Shown piece after piece: positions 43,828 to 52,407 of a stretch of DNA of 64,000 nucleotides. The position numbers and the translations under genes were made by a program. How positions within the stretch are numbered: the stretch's first letter is position 1; each line of letters opens with the position of its first letter. Source of the stretch: JACRPI01 sp964385055 (GTDB lineage: Archaea > Nanobdellota > Nanobdellia > Woesearchaeales > DSVV01); contig CAYLMH010000004.1 in the NCBI GenBank assembly GCA_964385055.1, positions 1-64,000 of the forward strand, written 5' to 3'. The notes beneath the pieces were generated by a model that was not told the origin of the DNA, ran no database searches, and saw nothing but the letters and a program-made list of their open reading frames with translations.

Positions 43828-44487
43828 ATGCAAAGAAACAGAGACGCTTACAAATACAGGATACTAGAGATGCTTTTACGAGGAGAGGAAACGCTCGCAC
43901 TTTCTCAAGAAGAGCGTGGACTCTTTAAATCACGCGTAGAGATACAAAAGCAAGCAGTGTCTCTTTCTGGACTTGGGAAAGCTTCTGCTCTTGAAAATGC
44001 CACTGATGTTCCGACAAACAGATACATCGACATGCAATCCGGCCTTATGCAAAAACAAATGAGAGATTTGTTTTACATTCTCGAGAGAAAAGCTGCTGAG
44101 AGAGAAGCAATACACACTATAGGGAAGGCACCAATGAGCTATGCTCGCGCCGCAACACGCGCGTATCTTCATGCTCAAGAAAACCGCAGAGAAGCAATTG
44201 AACAACAGGCTTTCCTTTTAGACTATGCGGATGGCGTAGGCTATGGTTTAGCTCCTACTGTGGAAACATACGCTGCAGCAGAACAAATTGTCGATGCACG
44301 CTTAGAAGCACAGAAGACTGCTCTTCAAACAGCGCTGAAAGCAGCACGAGTGATGCCTGTACATATGATTGCACCACCTGAAGAGATTACACCACTTGAA
44401 GACACGCAAAGCTTCACTGGGAAACTTGGCAGTGCACCACTTCGAATACGCTATTCACTCGCAAGTACAGCACAAAGAAGGAGATAA
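43828..44487 (+). CDS. hypothetical helical protein
   Basis: A 219-residue, charged, Ala/Gln/Arg/Glu-rich protein that is nearly all helix (LRGEETLALSQEERGLF, then MRDLFYILERKAAEREAIH). The end becomes less ordered and finishes STAQRRR. AGGTGACCT before ATG 43828 is a good Shine-Dalgarno; TTTATAAATAAG (43779-43790) is the TATA box, so this gene has a leader of about 20 nt. No known domain. Confidence 0.55.
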   Translation: MQRNRDAYKYRILEMLLRGEETLALSQEERGLFKSRVEIQKQAVSLSGLGKASALENATDVPTNRYIDMQSGLMQKQMRDLFYILERKAAEREAIHTIGKAPMSYARAATRAYLHAQENRREAIEQQAFLLDYADGVGYGLAPTVETYAAAEQIVDARLEAQKTALQTALKAARVMPVHMIAPPEEITPLEDTQSFTGKLGSAPLRIRYSLASTAQRRR

Positions 44488-44497
44488 TACCACAACA

Positions 44498-44547
44498 TTT
44501 ATATATAACCTACCCGAAAAAAGATAGTTGTCTTATTTTTGTTCGGG
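44498..44547 (+). promoter_or_regulatory. promoter of tfe with a hairpin at the start site
   Basis: TATA box ATTTATATA (44498-44506) is followed by an inverted repeat CCCGAA (44513-44518) with TTCGGG (44542-44547); the inner AAGATA/TCTT bases extend the pairing. The repeat spans the expected transcription start (about 44527), where a bound protein or the nascent RNA hairpin could block initiation. The leader to the ATG is about 70 nt, unlike most genes here. Confidence 0.5.
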
Positions 44548-44597
44548 GGAACAGGATAGATATTTCATTCACATTCGTTATATTGGGGGTCAATACA

Positions 44598-45101
44598 ATG
44601 AGAGTTACAGCAAAAAAAGCAAATGAAATTATTGAAGAAGGAGTAGGCGCAGATGCACTCCCAATTGTAGAGTTCCTCAAAGGGAAGAAAAACATTTCAG
44701 AGTTTATTATCTCTGAAAAAACAAAGACTGAAATTCATATTGTGCGAAACATATTATACCGCCTTCATAACGCAAATCTTGTGGAATACAAGCGAAAAAA
44801 GGATTCTAAAAAAGGATATTACATCAGTTATTGGACATATAACCAAAAATCATTGAAAGACTGTTCTCGAAGATTACAGGTTGGAAAATTACACAAACTT
44901 CAGGATCGCCTTGAGCGGGAAGAGAAAAATGCAGGATGCTTCTTTTTGTGCGCGAATACATGCGTTCGTCTTGACTTTGAACAAGGAACTATGCATGAAT
45001 TCAAATGCCCTGAATGCGGTTCTTTATTGACTCAACAGGACAACACACGAACTATTGAATTTTTGAAAGAACAAATCAAAGAATTGAAGGCAACTGTTTA
45101 A
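44598..45101 (+). CDS. tfe: transcription initiation factor E subunit alpha
   Basis: A 167-residue archaeal TFE-alpha, which stabilises the open promoter complex with TBP/TFB and RNA polymerase. The N-terminal winged helix holds IVEFLKGKKNISEFIISEKTK and VRNILYRLHNANLVEYKRKKD. A coiled segment (KLHKLQDRLEREEK) follows, then a zinc ribbon with CFFLCANTC and CPECGSLL. The length is typical. ATG 44598 is chosen because it starts the conserved domain and has a GGGGGT sequence seven bases before it. Confidence 0.93.
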   Translation: MRVTAKKANEIIEEGVGADALPIVEFLKGKKNISEFIISEKTKTEIHIVRNILYRLHNANLVEYKRKKDSKKGYYISYWTYNQKSLKDCSRRLQVGKLHKLQDRLEREEKNAGCFFLCANTCVRLDFEQGTMHEFKCPECGSLLTQQDNTRTIEFLKEQIKELKATV

Positions 45102-45268
45102 TTTTTTTATTTTTATTATGTTCTTATTTTCTAATGTTTTATTTTGATATACCCGTCATTCTCAATTTTCTTTAGACAAAATAGTGGAATGGGCAAGAGG
45201 TATTTACTACTCCCAAGGGAGGATAAAAACGAAAGCTTTAAATATTACCGGTTATTATTCAGATTAAA

Positions 45269-45754
45269 ATGACAAACAGAGCATTATCAAATGAACAAAC
45301 AGAAGCACTTGATTTTCAAACCGATCAATTATATGAATCATTTAGGAGAACAGTTAAAACTCAACATCATCTGGATGCAGTTTGGAATAAAGAAATTTTC
45401 ATTGTTTTTGGCAGATCGCTCAGTGTTGCTACAGATTATTCTAATTTTATGAAATGGAAGAGAGATACTGCTCGAACGCCAGTTTTTGATAAATATTTAT
45501 TGCATTATGCTTTAGGAAGCATTCCCTCTGATATTTTAAACCATCAAATTCAATCTAGACAGTTTGGTCATGAATCTGAAGCTGAAGAAACAGATGTTAC
45601 ACCTAATACATTAAAGCGAGCAATTGATAACAGTAAAATTCCTTACAGGAAGATTGAATCTATGGCTATATCTTTAGCTTATGCACATGATTTCGCTGGA
45701 ATCGTTGATGTATTAGGATATGCACGAGAAAAATATCAAAGACCTGCTGAATAA
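45269..45754 (+). CDS. hypothetical protein
   Basis: A 161-residue soluble, helix-rich protein (MTNRALSNEQTEALDFQTDQ). The second half, VTPNTLKRAIDNSKIPYRKIESMAISLAYAH, resembles a helix-turn-helix-like pair but not closely enough to assign. CGAAAGCTTTAAATATTACC (45230-45249) is a strong BRE/TATA with leaderless spacing. The 519 bases after it contain no gene, only hairpins and repeats. Confidence 0.5.
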   Translation: MTNRALSNEQTEALDFQTDQLYESFRRTVKTQHHLDAVWNKEIFIVFGRSLSVATDYSNFMKWKRDTARTPVFDKYLLHYALGSIPSDILNHQIQSRQFGHESEAEETDVTPNTLKRAIDNSKIPYRKIESMAISLAYAHDFAGIVDVLGYAREKYQRPAE

Positions 45755-45845
45755 TAATGAATAATACTTCTTGCCTCTTATTCTTTTAACATGATTGAAC
45801 TCCGTTCTTAATGTAATTTTACCCAAAAAAACTTTTCTGCCGAAA

Positions 45846-45990
45846 TCCGTCGGAACTTCGTAACCGACGGAGAACATAACAGGAATTCCGAATTTTATGA
45901 TTAATTCTACAAAACCCCATTGCTGCTGCAATGGGTCCCCCTGACATTTTGAGTTTTGCTGGGCGAATAGTAATATGAGTAAGGTGCGTG
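45846..45990. repeat. intergenic hairpins and repeat, copy 2
   Basis: TCCGTCGG (45846-45853) pairs with CCGACGGA (45864-45871). CCCATTGC-TGCT-GCAATGGG (45916-45935) is a second perfect hairpin whose right arm begins the 22 bases shared exactly with 1649-1670. GGTGCGTGT (about 45982-45990) follows, itself inside a GTAAGG/CCTTAC inverted repeat. Lies in the gene-free stretch 45755-46273. Confidence 0.55.
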
Positions 45991-46084
45991 TTAGTTGCCT
46001 TACGATAAGAAAGAATCGCCTTACTGTCCTTGAGAATCCCTATGCTTATTTATTTACTTTCTGAAATTCAAAAATCTCTTACAT

Positions 46085-46175
46085 ATAGTTGAGGTGCCAA
46101 TATTTCGAACATTTATGCACCTCAACTATTCAGCAAAAGTGATTTCCAAATGTTCGAAAATTAATCACTTTTGCT
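46085..46175. repeat. twin-hairpin element, copy 3
   Basis: ATAGTTGAGGTGC (46085-46097) with GCACCTCAACTAT (46117-46129), then AGCAAAAGTGATT (46132-46144) with AATCACTTTTGCT (46163-46175), both perfect 13-bp arms. Loops are 19 and 18 nt. TTTCGAACATTT in loop 1 (46103-46114) is the exact complement of AAATGTTCGAAA in loop 2 (46148-46159). About 54 bp before the TATA-like ACTTAAATAG of the 46274 gene. Confidence 0.8.
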
Positions 46176-46273
46176 ATACAACAAAGATAAATATTAATGC
46201 TGGAAGAAAAGCTCTTAAAATCCCAAACACTTAAATAGAAGTTTTCTTCTAAAAGTTATGAAGAGGTGGATTC

Positions 46274-46630
46274 ATGTCATTAGATCATCTGGTACACATC
46301 CATGCCAGCAAACGAGAAAAAGCAAAACATTATTCGAGACAACTCACCTATTCTCTTGCGCTTATCTGTCTGATTTTCTTTGGAACGATTGTTACTTACC
46401 AAGGAACCGCAATCAACCTAAACAAACTTACTGGTTTTGCCGTGTATTTAAGCGATGCTGAAGCGGTCCATGAAATGAATACAGAAGCATCTGATGTTAC
46501 GGGTTTTGTCATGGCAATCCGCCAAAGTCCAAATCTTGTCCAGTACAAATTATTCTTTTATACCCTCTGGATAATGACTGTTCTTGTTGCTTCCGCAGTT
46601 TGGTATGAATTCAAGGAAAGAAAATACTGA
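46274..46630 (+). CDS. small two-helix membrane protein
   Basis: A 118-residue protein with a basic start (HASKREKAKHYSRQ), a membrane helix (LALICLIFFGTIVTYQG), an outer segment of about 45 residues and a second helix (LFFYTLWIMTVLVASAVWYEF) ending in KERKY. The ATG at 46274 is preceded by GAGGTGGATTC. It converges with the MBF1 gene directly at its stop. No family recognised. Confidence 0.6.
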   Translation: MSLDHLVHIHASKREKAKHYSRQLTYSLALICLIFFGTIVTYQGTAINLNKLTGFAVYLSDAEAVHEMNTEASDVTGFVMAIRQSPNLVQYKLFFYTLWIMTVLVASAVWYEFKERKY

Positions 46631-47101
46631 TTATTTTTTCATACTCAATATATCGCCAATTGTTAATGGTCCTTTTGGACTGCGCTTTTCTTCTTTTGGT
46701 TCGTCTTCTGTCGTTGACTTTTCTATGAGAACAATATTTAGCATTTTTTCTAATTTTCTTGCAAGATCAAACGTTGGTCGCTGCTTTCCTGCTTCAATAT
46801 GTTTCAACAATGACGCATGCTCATTGACCATCTTCGCAAACTCTTCTTGATTGAGATTTCGTTTCTCTCGCGCCTGCTTGATTTTTTGCGCATATTCCTC
46901 TACTATGGACTCAACAATTTGCGGCTCTTTTGGTCTTGAAAATGAATGACCTTGTGTTTTGCTTGGCATTCTTGGCGCCTGTAGGATTTTCCCGAAGGAT
47001 GCGCAACCTTTGCAGACACTCATCTCTACTCCTTCAACAAGCGCTTTCATAAGAATATCTTGCTTTCCACACATCTCACAGCTTGTTCCAGGTTTGCCCA
47101 T
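46631..47101 (-). CDS. multiprotein bridging factor type 1 (aMBF1)
   Basis: A 156-residue archaeal MBF1. The N-terminal zinc ribbon has CEMCGKQD and CKGCASFG, followed by a linker and a Cro/C1-type helix-turn-helix (IKQAREKRNLNQEEFAKMVNEHASLLKHIEAGKQRPTFDLARKL). aMBF1 links transcription and translation in archaea and binds the 30S subunit. The C-terminus PLTIGDILSMKK is conserved in the family. Monocistronic. Confidence 0.9.
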   Translation of the reverse strand: MGKPGTSCEMCGKQDILMKALVEGVEMSVCKGCASFGKILQAPRMPSKTQGHSFSRPKEPQIVESIVEEYAQKIKQAREKRNLNQEEFAKMVNEHASLLKHIEAGKQRPTFDLARKLEKMLNIVLIEKSTTEDEPKEEKRSPKGPLTIGDILSMKK

Positions 47102-47219
47102 AAATAATGCAAGAAATGTGCTGCTTTTTATGTTTTTTGAATTAGGCGCTCATTTGCTCGACAGTCCACAGTGACGAAAAAAGCGAACATTTAAAAGCAT
47201 CCTCTCGAAAGTTACCTTC

Positions 47220-48473
47220 ATGGATATAAAACAAATTAAATTACAACCAGAGCTTGAAAAAGCGGTTATGGATCTAGGTTTCTCGGAATTCACTGAAATT
47301 CAAGAAAAAGTTATTCCCTTAATCCAACAAGGACACGATGTCATCGGACTTTCCCACACAGGATCGGGAAAGACAGCAGCATTTGGCTTTCCCTCTCTTG
47401 AGAAAGTCACAAAAGGACAAGGAATTCAACTCCTCATCCTCGTTCCAACACGCGAACTGTGCAACCAAGTTGCAAAAGAAATATTCAAATTTTCAAAATA
47501 TAAGCCGCTTCGCATAGTAGAGACGTACGGCGGAGTTTCTATCAGCCCGCAAATTCAGATGCTCCAACACGCAGACGTTGTTGTCAGCACTCCTGGACGA
47601 ATGCTTGATCACATGGAACGTAGAACTATTAATTTATCCAAAGTCAAAGTGCTTGTTCTTGATGAAGCAGACAAGATGTTTGAGATGGGTTTTATTGACG
47701 ATGTCAAACGTATTGTTTCACAAACTCCAAAAGACAGACAAACTTTGCTTTTTTCCGCAACTATGGGTCATGGCGTCAGCGAGATTGTGCACCAATACAT
47801 GCGCAACCCTATGAAAGTCAAGTTGCAATCCTATGTCGATAAAAGTAAGTTGACTCAACATTATTACGACATCAACGCGCGCGATAAATTTTCTCTTCTT
47901 GTTCACATACTGAAAGGGAATACAAGTGGTCTCGCAATTATTTTTTGCGCGACACGACGAATGGTTGATGTGTTGAATTCTAACTTGGCAAAGTACGGCA
48001 TTAAAGCGGAAGCATTGCATGGTGGCTTGTCACAAAACATGAGAAAACACGTCATGGATGCATTCCACGCACACAAACTTGACGCGCTTATCGCAACAGA
48101 CGTTGCTGCGCGTGGGCTTGACATCAAAAATGTTTCCTTTGTCATTAATTATGATATTCCAAAAACATCTGAAGATTATGTGCATAGAATCGGACGAACC
48201 GCACGCGCAGGAAGCGAAGGAAAAGTAGTTTCTCTTCTCGCTGCACAAGATCATGATAATTTTAGAAATGTTCTTCAAGACAGATCCCTTCTCATGCAAC
48301 GAATGGAAATTCCTGCGTTTGAACGAATTCCTTTTGAAATGGGCAGCGGCAGACCACAACATCGTGGAGGATTTCGCGGCGGTGGAGGAGGTCGTGGTGG
48401 TGGTCGAGGAGGTTCACGCGGCGGCTTTGGAAACAGAGGAAGCTCTGGCGGATTTCGGGGAAGAGGACGTTAG
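47220..48473 (+). CDS. DEAD-box RNA helicase with RGG tail
   Basis: A 417-residue DEAD-box helicase for RNA remodelling, probably ribosome assembly or cold adaptation. All motifs are present: Q motif GFSEFTEIQEKVIPLIQQ, Walker A SHTGSGKT, PTRELC, DEAD in VLDEADKMF, SAT, and HRIGRTARAG. The C-terminal 40 residues are a Gly/Arg RGG-box tail (FRGGGGGRGGGRGGSRGG), an RNA-binding extension more usual in bacterial cold-shock helicases. It converges with truD two bases after its stop. Confidence 0.93.
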   Translation: MDIKQIKLQPELEKAVMDLGFSEFTEIQEKVIPLIQQGHDVIGLSHTGSGKTAAFGFPSLEKVTKGQGIQLLILVPTRELCNQVAKEIFKFSKYKPLRIVETYGGVSISPQIQMLQHADVVVSTPGRMLDHMERRTINLSKVKVLVLDEADKMFEMGFIDDVKRIVSQTPKDRQTLLFSATMGHGVSEIVHQYMRNPMKVKLQSYVDKSKLTQHYYDINARDKFSLLVHILKGNTSGLAIIFCATRRMVDVLNSNLAKYGIKAEALHGGLSQNMRKHVMDAFHAHKLDALIATDVAARGLDIKNVSFVINYDIPKTSEDYVHRIGRTARAGSEGKVVSLLAAQDHDNFRNVLQDRSLLMQRMEIPAFERIPFEMGSGRPQHRGGFRGGGGGRGGGRGGSRGGFGNRGSSGGFRGRGR

Positions 48474-48475
48474 AT

Positions 48476-49531
48476 TTACGAGAAGAGTTGTTTGACTACC
48501 ATCGTTGCGTAACTTCCTTTCCCTAACGTGAAGGAAAGTTCTATTGTTTCTTTGTCTATTTCTTTTTTCTTTAGATTCCTGCAATCCGTGAGAATATCTC
48601 TTCTTCCTCCTGCTGCGGTAATTTCGGGCATTTGCTTGATGAGGAAATCGCGCTCAGTGATATTTTCTTTCTTCATCATATTTCTTATTATTTCTTCGAC
48701 ATCTTCATTGTTTTCTTCTATGTCAAAACCAATGATCGGGATTCCTAGATTTTCTAGAGTGAAATTTTCTTTTTGTTTTGGAAAGTAGACTGTCCCTGCG
48801 CTGTATTCAACTGTTTTCAACGTTTTTATTTTCTTTTCAAGATATATTTTCGCTGTTTCGTTCCAAAACCAACTCTGATATGCGTGAACAAACATCAACA
48901 AGAGTTTTTTCGGTAGAATGCGCAACGCGCCAATATAATCGTTCTGATGCGTTTCGAGATACTCCTTTGCTTTTGTATATGGATAATGATTTCTCGCAAT
49001 AAGAAGGTTTGCTGTTTCTTTAAACTGCTTTTTAATGAGAAGTTTGCCAATGATGTGATTGTTCTTTTCTATCCCAAACCGCTGGTCACCATAATAGTTG
49101 ATGAATTGTACGTCTGCTTTTTCTGAATTATTCTTCGCATTACTCTTTGTGTTTTCTTCGAAATTTACTTTTTCTTCTTTTGTTATTTCCCGTACTGTTA
49201 TGAGGAATTTGTTTCCTTCCAAAGAACCGAGATTCAGTCGTTCTCTTCCTTTACCCAGATATTTGAGCTCAAGATTTTCGGTGTTGATATCTTTTTCAGG
49301 TCCTTGAGAAATTGAGATGAACTGCGTTGTGACTGCGACTTTGTCTTTTGTTCCTGCAGTGTTGATGTACTTTTCGTTGAGTTTCCATATGTCTGCGATT
49401 TTCTGGATCGCGGACTGTGTTTCAAGATTGGTTTTCTTTAATTTGTAATAACTGTATTTTCCTTCTTTGTCGAATTGTAGTGTGTTTACTTCTTCAACAA
49501 TAAAGTCTTGGGGAGTGGTTTTGAGGCGCAT
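48476..49531 (-). CDS. truD: tRNA pseudouridine synthase TruD
   Basis: A 351-residue TruD/Pus7-family enzyme that makes pseudouridine at position 13 of tRNA (in archaea also other sites). The catalytic Asp lies in INTAGTKDKVAVTTQFISI. The family's QRFGIEKNNHIIGK and FVHAYQSWFWNETAK segments are both present. The length is typical of the archaeal form. It is flanked by a convergent helicase gene and a divergent lipoprotein gene. Confidence 0.93.
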   Translation of the reverse strand: MRLKTTPQDFIVEEVNTLQFDKEGKYSYYKLKKTNLETQSAIQKIADIWKLNEKYINTAGTKDKVAVTTQFISISQGPEKDINTENLELKYLGKGRERLNLGSLEGNKFLITVREITKEEKVNFEENTKSNAKNNSEKADVQFINYYGDQRFGIEKNNHIIGKLLIKKQFKETANLLIARNHYPYTKAKEYLETHQNDYIGALRILPKKLLLMFVHAYQSWFWNETAKIYLEKKIKTLKTVEYSAGTVYFPKQKENFTLENLGIPIIGFDIEENNEDVEEIIRNMMKKENITERDFLIKQMPEITAAGGRRDILTDCRNLKKKEIDKETIELSFTLGKGSYATMVVKQLFS

Positions 49532-49632
49532 GAAGGTTGGAAAGATGGACAGCTTTTAAAATGTTGTGGACACCACTAAAAAGGAGTGAAGCAACGAAAC
49601 CTTTAAATGTTGGAGTATCTTATCATGCACTT

Positions 49633-50481
49633 ATGAAAGCACTACCATTTATTCCGCTTACTGCATTTTTTGCTTGTACTCCAAAGCACTCTTTAGAAGA
49701 AAAACTTGCACCGCAAGCAAATCCTGCTGTTGTTGTACCTGCATTCATTGTCAAACGCGTTGATGAACAATACAGAGGAAATGATGTTCATGCATTTTAC
49801 ACAGAAGATCAAAACGGCTGTGTTGTTGAAAAACGAATTGAGGGAAATACTGAGGACGCATCCCACTTAGGAAATGATTTTACTGTTATTTATACATACT
49901 CTGATTGCAGTCGGCTTCCTGCATCTATGGAGCACATCGATTACAGCATTCCTTTACCAAATGAAATTACTATTTACGAACCTTTTATCCGCGACCCAAC
50001 AGATATGGTTGTGGAACAATATAAAGAAACGTATCAACGAGATGCAGATGGGTGTCTAACTCGAGTGGAGGTTTTGACAGGCGACCATATGGTTCCTCAA
50101 AAAGAGGGAGGGAAAGTAATTGACTTTACTTTTTCTTCTGACATTGTTTATGATTGGGTTCACTATTTCCTTATCGCAAGACCTGAAGGTGTTTTCAAAG
50201 AAGTTATTGGAGAGATTGATTCTCAGGGTGTAATTACTGGGGGAACCATAACAACATATGACAAGTATACTTCTTCTGACTGCACCGTCTTAGGGTATAG
50301 ACTGAATTATGATGGTCCGTTTGCGTATGAGCATATTGCACACACTGATTTTATTAAAGATGGCTACCTTTATTTTAAAGGAGAAGGAGAACGACATGAT
50401 AATCCACACGGAAAATATACACTAACCACACTTCCTGAACTTATTCAACCACAAACTAACATTCCCCTTGAAGCGCCATGA
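49633..50481 (+). CDS. putative lipoprotein
   Basis: A 282-residue exported protein. The N-terminus MKALPFIPLTAFFACTPKHS is a lipoprotein-type signal with Cys at about residue 15 in a TAFFAC lipobox-like setting. The mature part is acidic with several Cys residues in repeating D-x-x-GC motifs (EDQNGCVVEKR, RDADGCLTRVE, TSSDCTV, YSDCSRL), arranged as two related halves. A longer frame from 49537 overlaps the truD start; ATG 49633 has GAAACCTTTAAATG 27 bp before it. Function unknown. Confidence 0.65.
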   Translation: MKALPFIPLTAFFACTPKHSLEEKLAPQANPAVVVPAFIVKRVDEQYRGNDVHAFYTEDQNGCVVEKRIEGNTEDASHLGNDFTVIYTYSDCSRLPASMEHIDYSIPLPNEITIYEPFIRDPTDMVVEQYKETYQRDADGCLTRVEVLTGDHMVPQKEGGKVIDFTFSSDIVYDWVHYFLIARPEGVFKEVIGEIDSQGVITGGTITTYDKYTSSDCTVLGYRLNYDGPFAYEHIAHTDFIKDGYLYFKGEGERHDNPHGKYTLTTLPELIQPQTNIPLEAP

Positions 50482-50507
50482 ACGAGTGTTTATGTTAGAA
50501 AAATATT

Positions 50508-50837
50508 TTACCGCAAATCCACTGACTCTTTCAACAATTTATCTGCGTTATAATCATCCTTGAGTACTTCGCCATTGCCGCAAAGCGGACAACGCAACGC
50601 TGCTTCTGACGGCTGATAAGTGAAATTGTATCTGCACTTCACACAAAGATATTTTTCTTTCATATTTTTTCCAGAAATAGTTTTCTGCACTTCAACAGGT
50701 CGTTCTTTGACTGTCTGTTTTTTGATCGTCACTTCATAACACATCGTACACAACATGTCTTTCCCATTATTCGAATAATGGACATCTTTAAACGCAACTT
50801 GCGCCTTACATCGTTTGCACGGATAGGTTACTGCCAT
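50508..50837 (-). CDS. zinc ribbon protein
   Basis: A 109-residue protein with two zinc-binding units: YPCKRCKAQ with MLCTMCYE at the start, and YLCVKCRYNF with LRCPLCGNGEVL near the end, joined by a basic linker. It is a conserved-looking nucleic-acid or ribosome-linked protein, not a named family that I can assign. A GGTGATCTC sequence lies upstream of the ATG (about 50840). Confidence 0.65.
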   Translation of the reverse strand: MAVTYPCKRCKAQVAFKDVHYSNNGKDMLCTMCYEVTIKKQTVKERPVEVQKTISGKNMKEKYLCVKCRYNFTYQPSEAALRCPLCGNGEVLKDDYNADKLLKESVDLR

Positions 50838-50905
50838 GAGATCACCTTATTTTCATTACACTAGTTATGTATCGCCTGCTTATTCATTTGTCTTTCATAT
50901 TTTAC

Positions 50906-50952
50906 TTTTTAATAAATAGTTGAATTGTGCATGTGTTCTTGCTGGTGCGTGT
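50906..50952. repeat. dispersed intergenic repeat (AATAAATAG/GGTGCGTGT type), copy 2
   Basis: TTTTTAATAAATAG, T, TGAATTGTG at 50906-50929 and GGTGCGTGT at 50944-50952 match the repeat at 39040-39088 in sequence and nearly in spacing. Between the zinc ribbon gene and ftsZ. Confidence 0.5.
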
Positions 50953-50985
50953 TTTGTTACTGAGCGAATAAAAAATTAAAAAAAA

Positions 50986-52059
50986 TTAAATGAATCGGAT
51001 ACCCAATTCATCGCTTTTTAATTTCTGTTCTTTGACTTTTGCTCGAGCATCTTGTTTTCCAAGAATCCATGGAGACTTGACGCCTGTCATAATTGTCATG
51101 ACCGTAATCTTGCCTTTCATTTCTTCTGTGACACGTGCTCCCCAGATACAGTTCGCATCTTCATCCATGCTTTCTGTCACAAGTTCACCAATGCGCTCGA
51201 CTTCTTCCAGCGTCATGTCTGGACCGCCATGCACATGAATTAACGCGCCTGTCGCTCCTTCGTAGCTGATTTCAAGCAACGGATTGCTGAGCGCGCCTTT
51301 GACCGCTTCTTCCACTCTGCTATTTGTATCAGAAGAACCAACGCCAATTGCCGCGACTCCGCCGTTTGTCATGATTGCTTTGACGTCCGCAAAGTCGAGG
51401 TTGACTAATGATGGAACGGAAATTGTTTCGACAATTCCTTTAATCATTGTTGCGATTAATTCGTTTGCGACTGCAAATGCTTGTTGTACTGGCAAGTTTC
51501 CTGCAATCTGAACAAGTCGATTGTTGTCAATTACAATAACAGTGTCAGAAACTTCGCGAAGCTGTTGTAAACCAAATTCTGCTTTGTCTACTCGCGCTCT
51601 TTCGATTTTGAATGGCATTGTTACTGTGCCTATGACGATGGAACCAACATCTTTTGCTGCTCTCGCGACGACTGGCGCTGAACCTGTTCCTGTTCCTCCG
51701 CCCATTCCTGCGCAAACAAAAACCATATCTGATCCTTTGACTGCGTCTTTAATTTCTTGAATAGATTCCTGCGCAGATTCTGCTCCTTTCTGCGGAAAGC
51801 CGCCGCAGCCAAGACCGCGCGTTACTTCTTTTCCCATCAAGAATTTTTTATCAGCATGTGTAATTTCTAAATGCTGCGTATCTGTGTTGCACGCATAAAT
51901 TTCTGCTCCCTTGATTCCTTTTTTGTAGAGCCAGCTCACCATATTGTTGCCTGCTCCTCCACAACCAATGACTTTAATCATCGCATGACCAACTGCTGCT
52001 GCTGCGAAGCCTTTCATCTGGTCTGCATTCCCTAACGCGTCTTTTACAAGAAATTCCAT
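50986..52059 (-). CDS. ftsZ: cell division protein FtsZ
   Basis: A 357-residue tubulin-like GTPase that forms the division ring. It shows VIGCGGAGNNMVSWL, the tubulin signature GGGTGTGSAPVVA, the T7-loop region NLDFADVKAIM and a conserved C-terminal end (SDELGIRFI) that is the probable SepF/anchor contact. ATG 52059 follows GAGGTGAACAGTG. Single gene; the 270 bp before the tRNA-Pro hold only promoter sequence (TTTAAAAATAAC near 52286). Confidence 0.96.
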   Translation of the reverse strand: MEFLVKDALGNADQMKGFAAAAVGHAMIKVIGCGGAGNNMVSWLYKKGIKGAEIYACNTDTQHLEITHADKKFLMGKEVTRGLGCGGFPQKGAESAQESIQEIKDAVKGSDMVFVCAGMGGGTGTGSAPVVARAAKDVGSIVIGTVTMPFKIERARVDKAEFGLQQLREVSDTVIVIDNNRLVQIAGNLPVQQAFAVANELIATMIKGIVETISVPSLVNLDFADVKAIMTNGGVAAIGVGSSDTNSRVEEAVKGALSNPLLEISYEGATGALIHVHGGPDMTLEEVERIGELVTESMDEDANCIWGARVTEEMKGKITVMTIMTGVKSPWILGKQDARAKVKEQKLKSDELGIRFI

Positions 52060-52330
52060 CACTGTTCACCTCTTTTTTTCATTATGACAGTATTGTGACA
52101 ATCATAATTAGGGTGTTTTTCTGGAAATACTTCTATTTAAATGTTATTCTTTTAGCGATTAGTGTAGGGATTTGTATACTACTTTAGAAGGTTTTTGTTA
52201 CTGCTTGGGGATGGAAACTTAAATTTTTCTTTTACCTTTAATTATTCTGAATTTCTATTGTTTCTATGTACTGAATAACAACATTTAAAAATAACTTCAC
52301 TTGTCAAACAAAATAGACTCACGCTCAGAC

Positions 52331-52407
52331 GGGGCTATGGGGTAGTTTGGCTATCCTTTCCGGTTTGGGGCCGGAAGACCCCAGTTCAAATCTGGGTAGC
52401 CCCACCA
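52331..52407 (+). tRNA. tRNA-Pro (UGG)
   Basis: Acceptor GGGGCTA/TAGCCCC, anticodon arm TCCGG-TTTGGGG-CCGGA with anticodon TGG, T-arm CCCAG-TTCAAAT-CTGGG and discriminator A. CCA is encoded at 52405-52407. The promoter TTTAAAAATAAC is about 40 bp upstream. The 3' third of the gene is duplicated and inverted just downstream (next entry). Confidence 0.93.

Noticed and set aside
43930..44205. Minus-strand frame of 91 codons inside 43828-44487
   Set aside because: Antisense shadow with no promoter or ribosome site and unlikely Cys/Phe-rich composition, like many other antisense frames in the window.
45713..45931. Minus-strand 72-codon frame in the gene-free stretch
   Set aside because: Overlaps hairpins, has no start signals and unusual composition.
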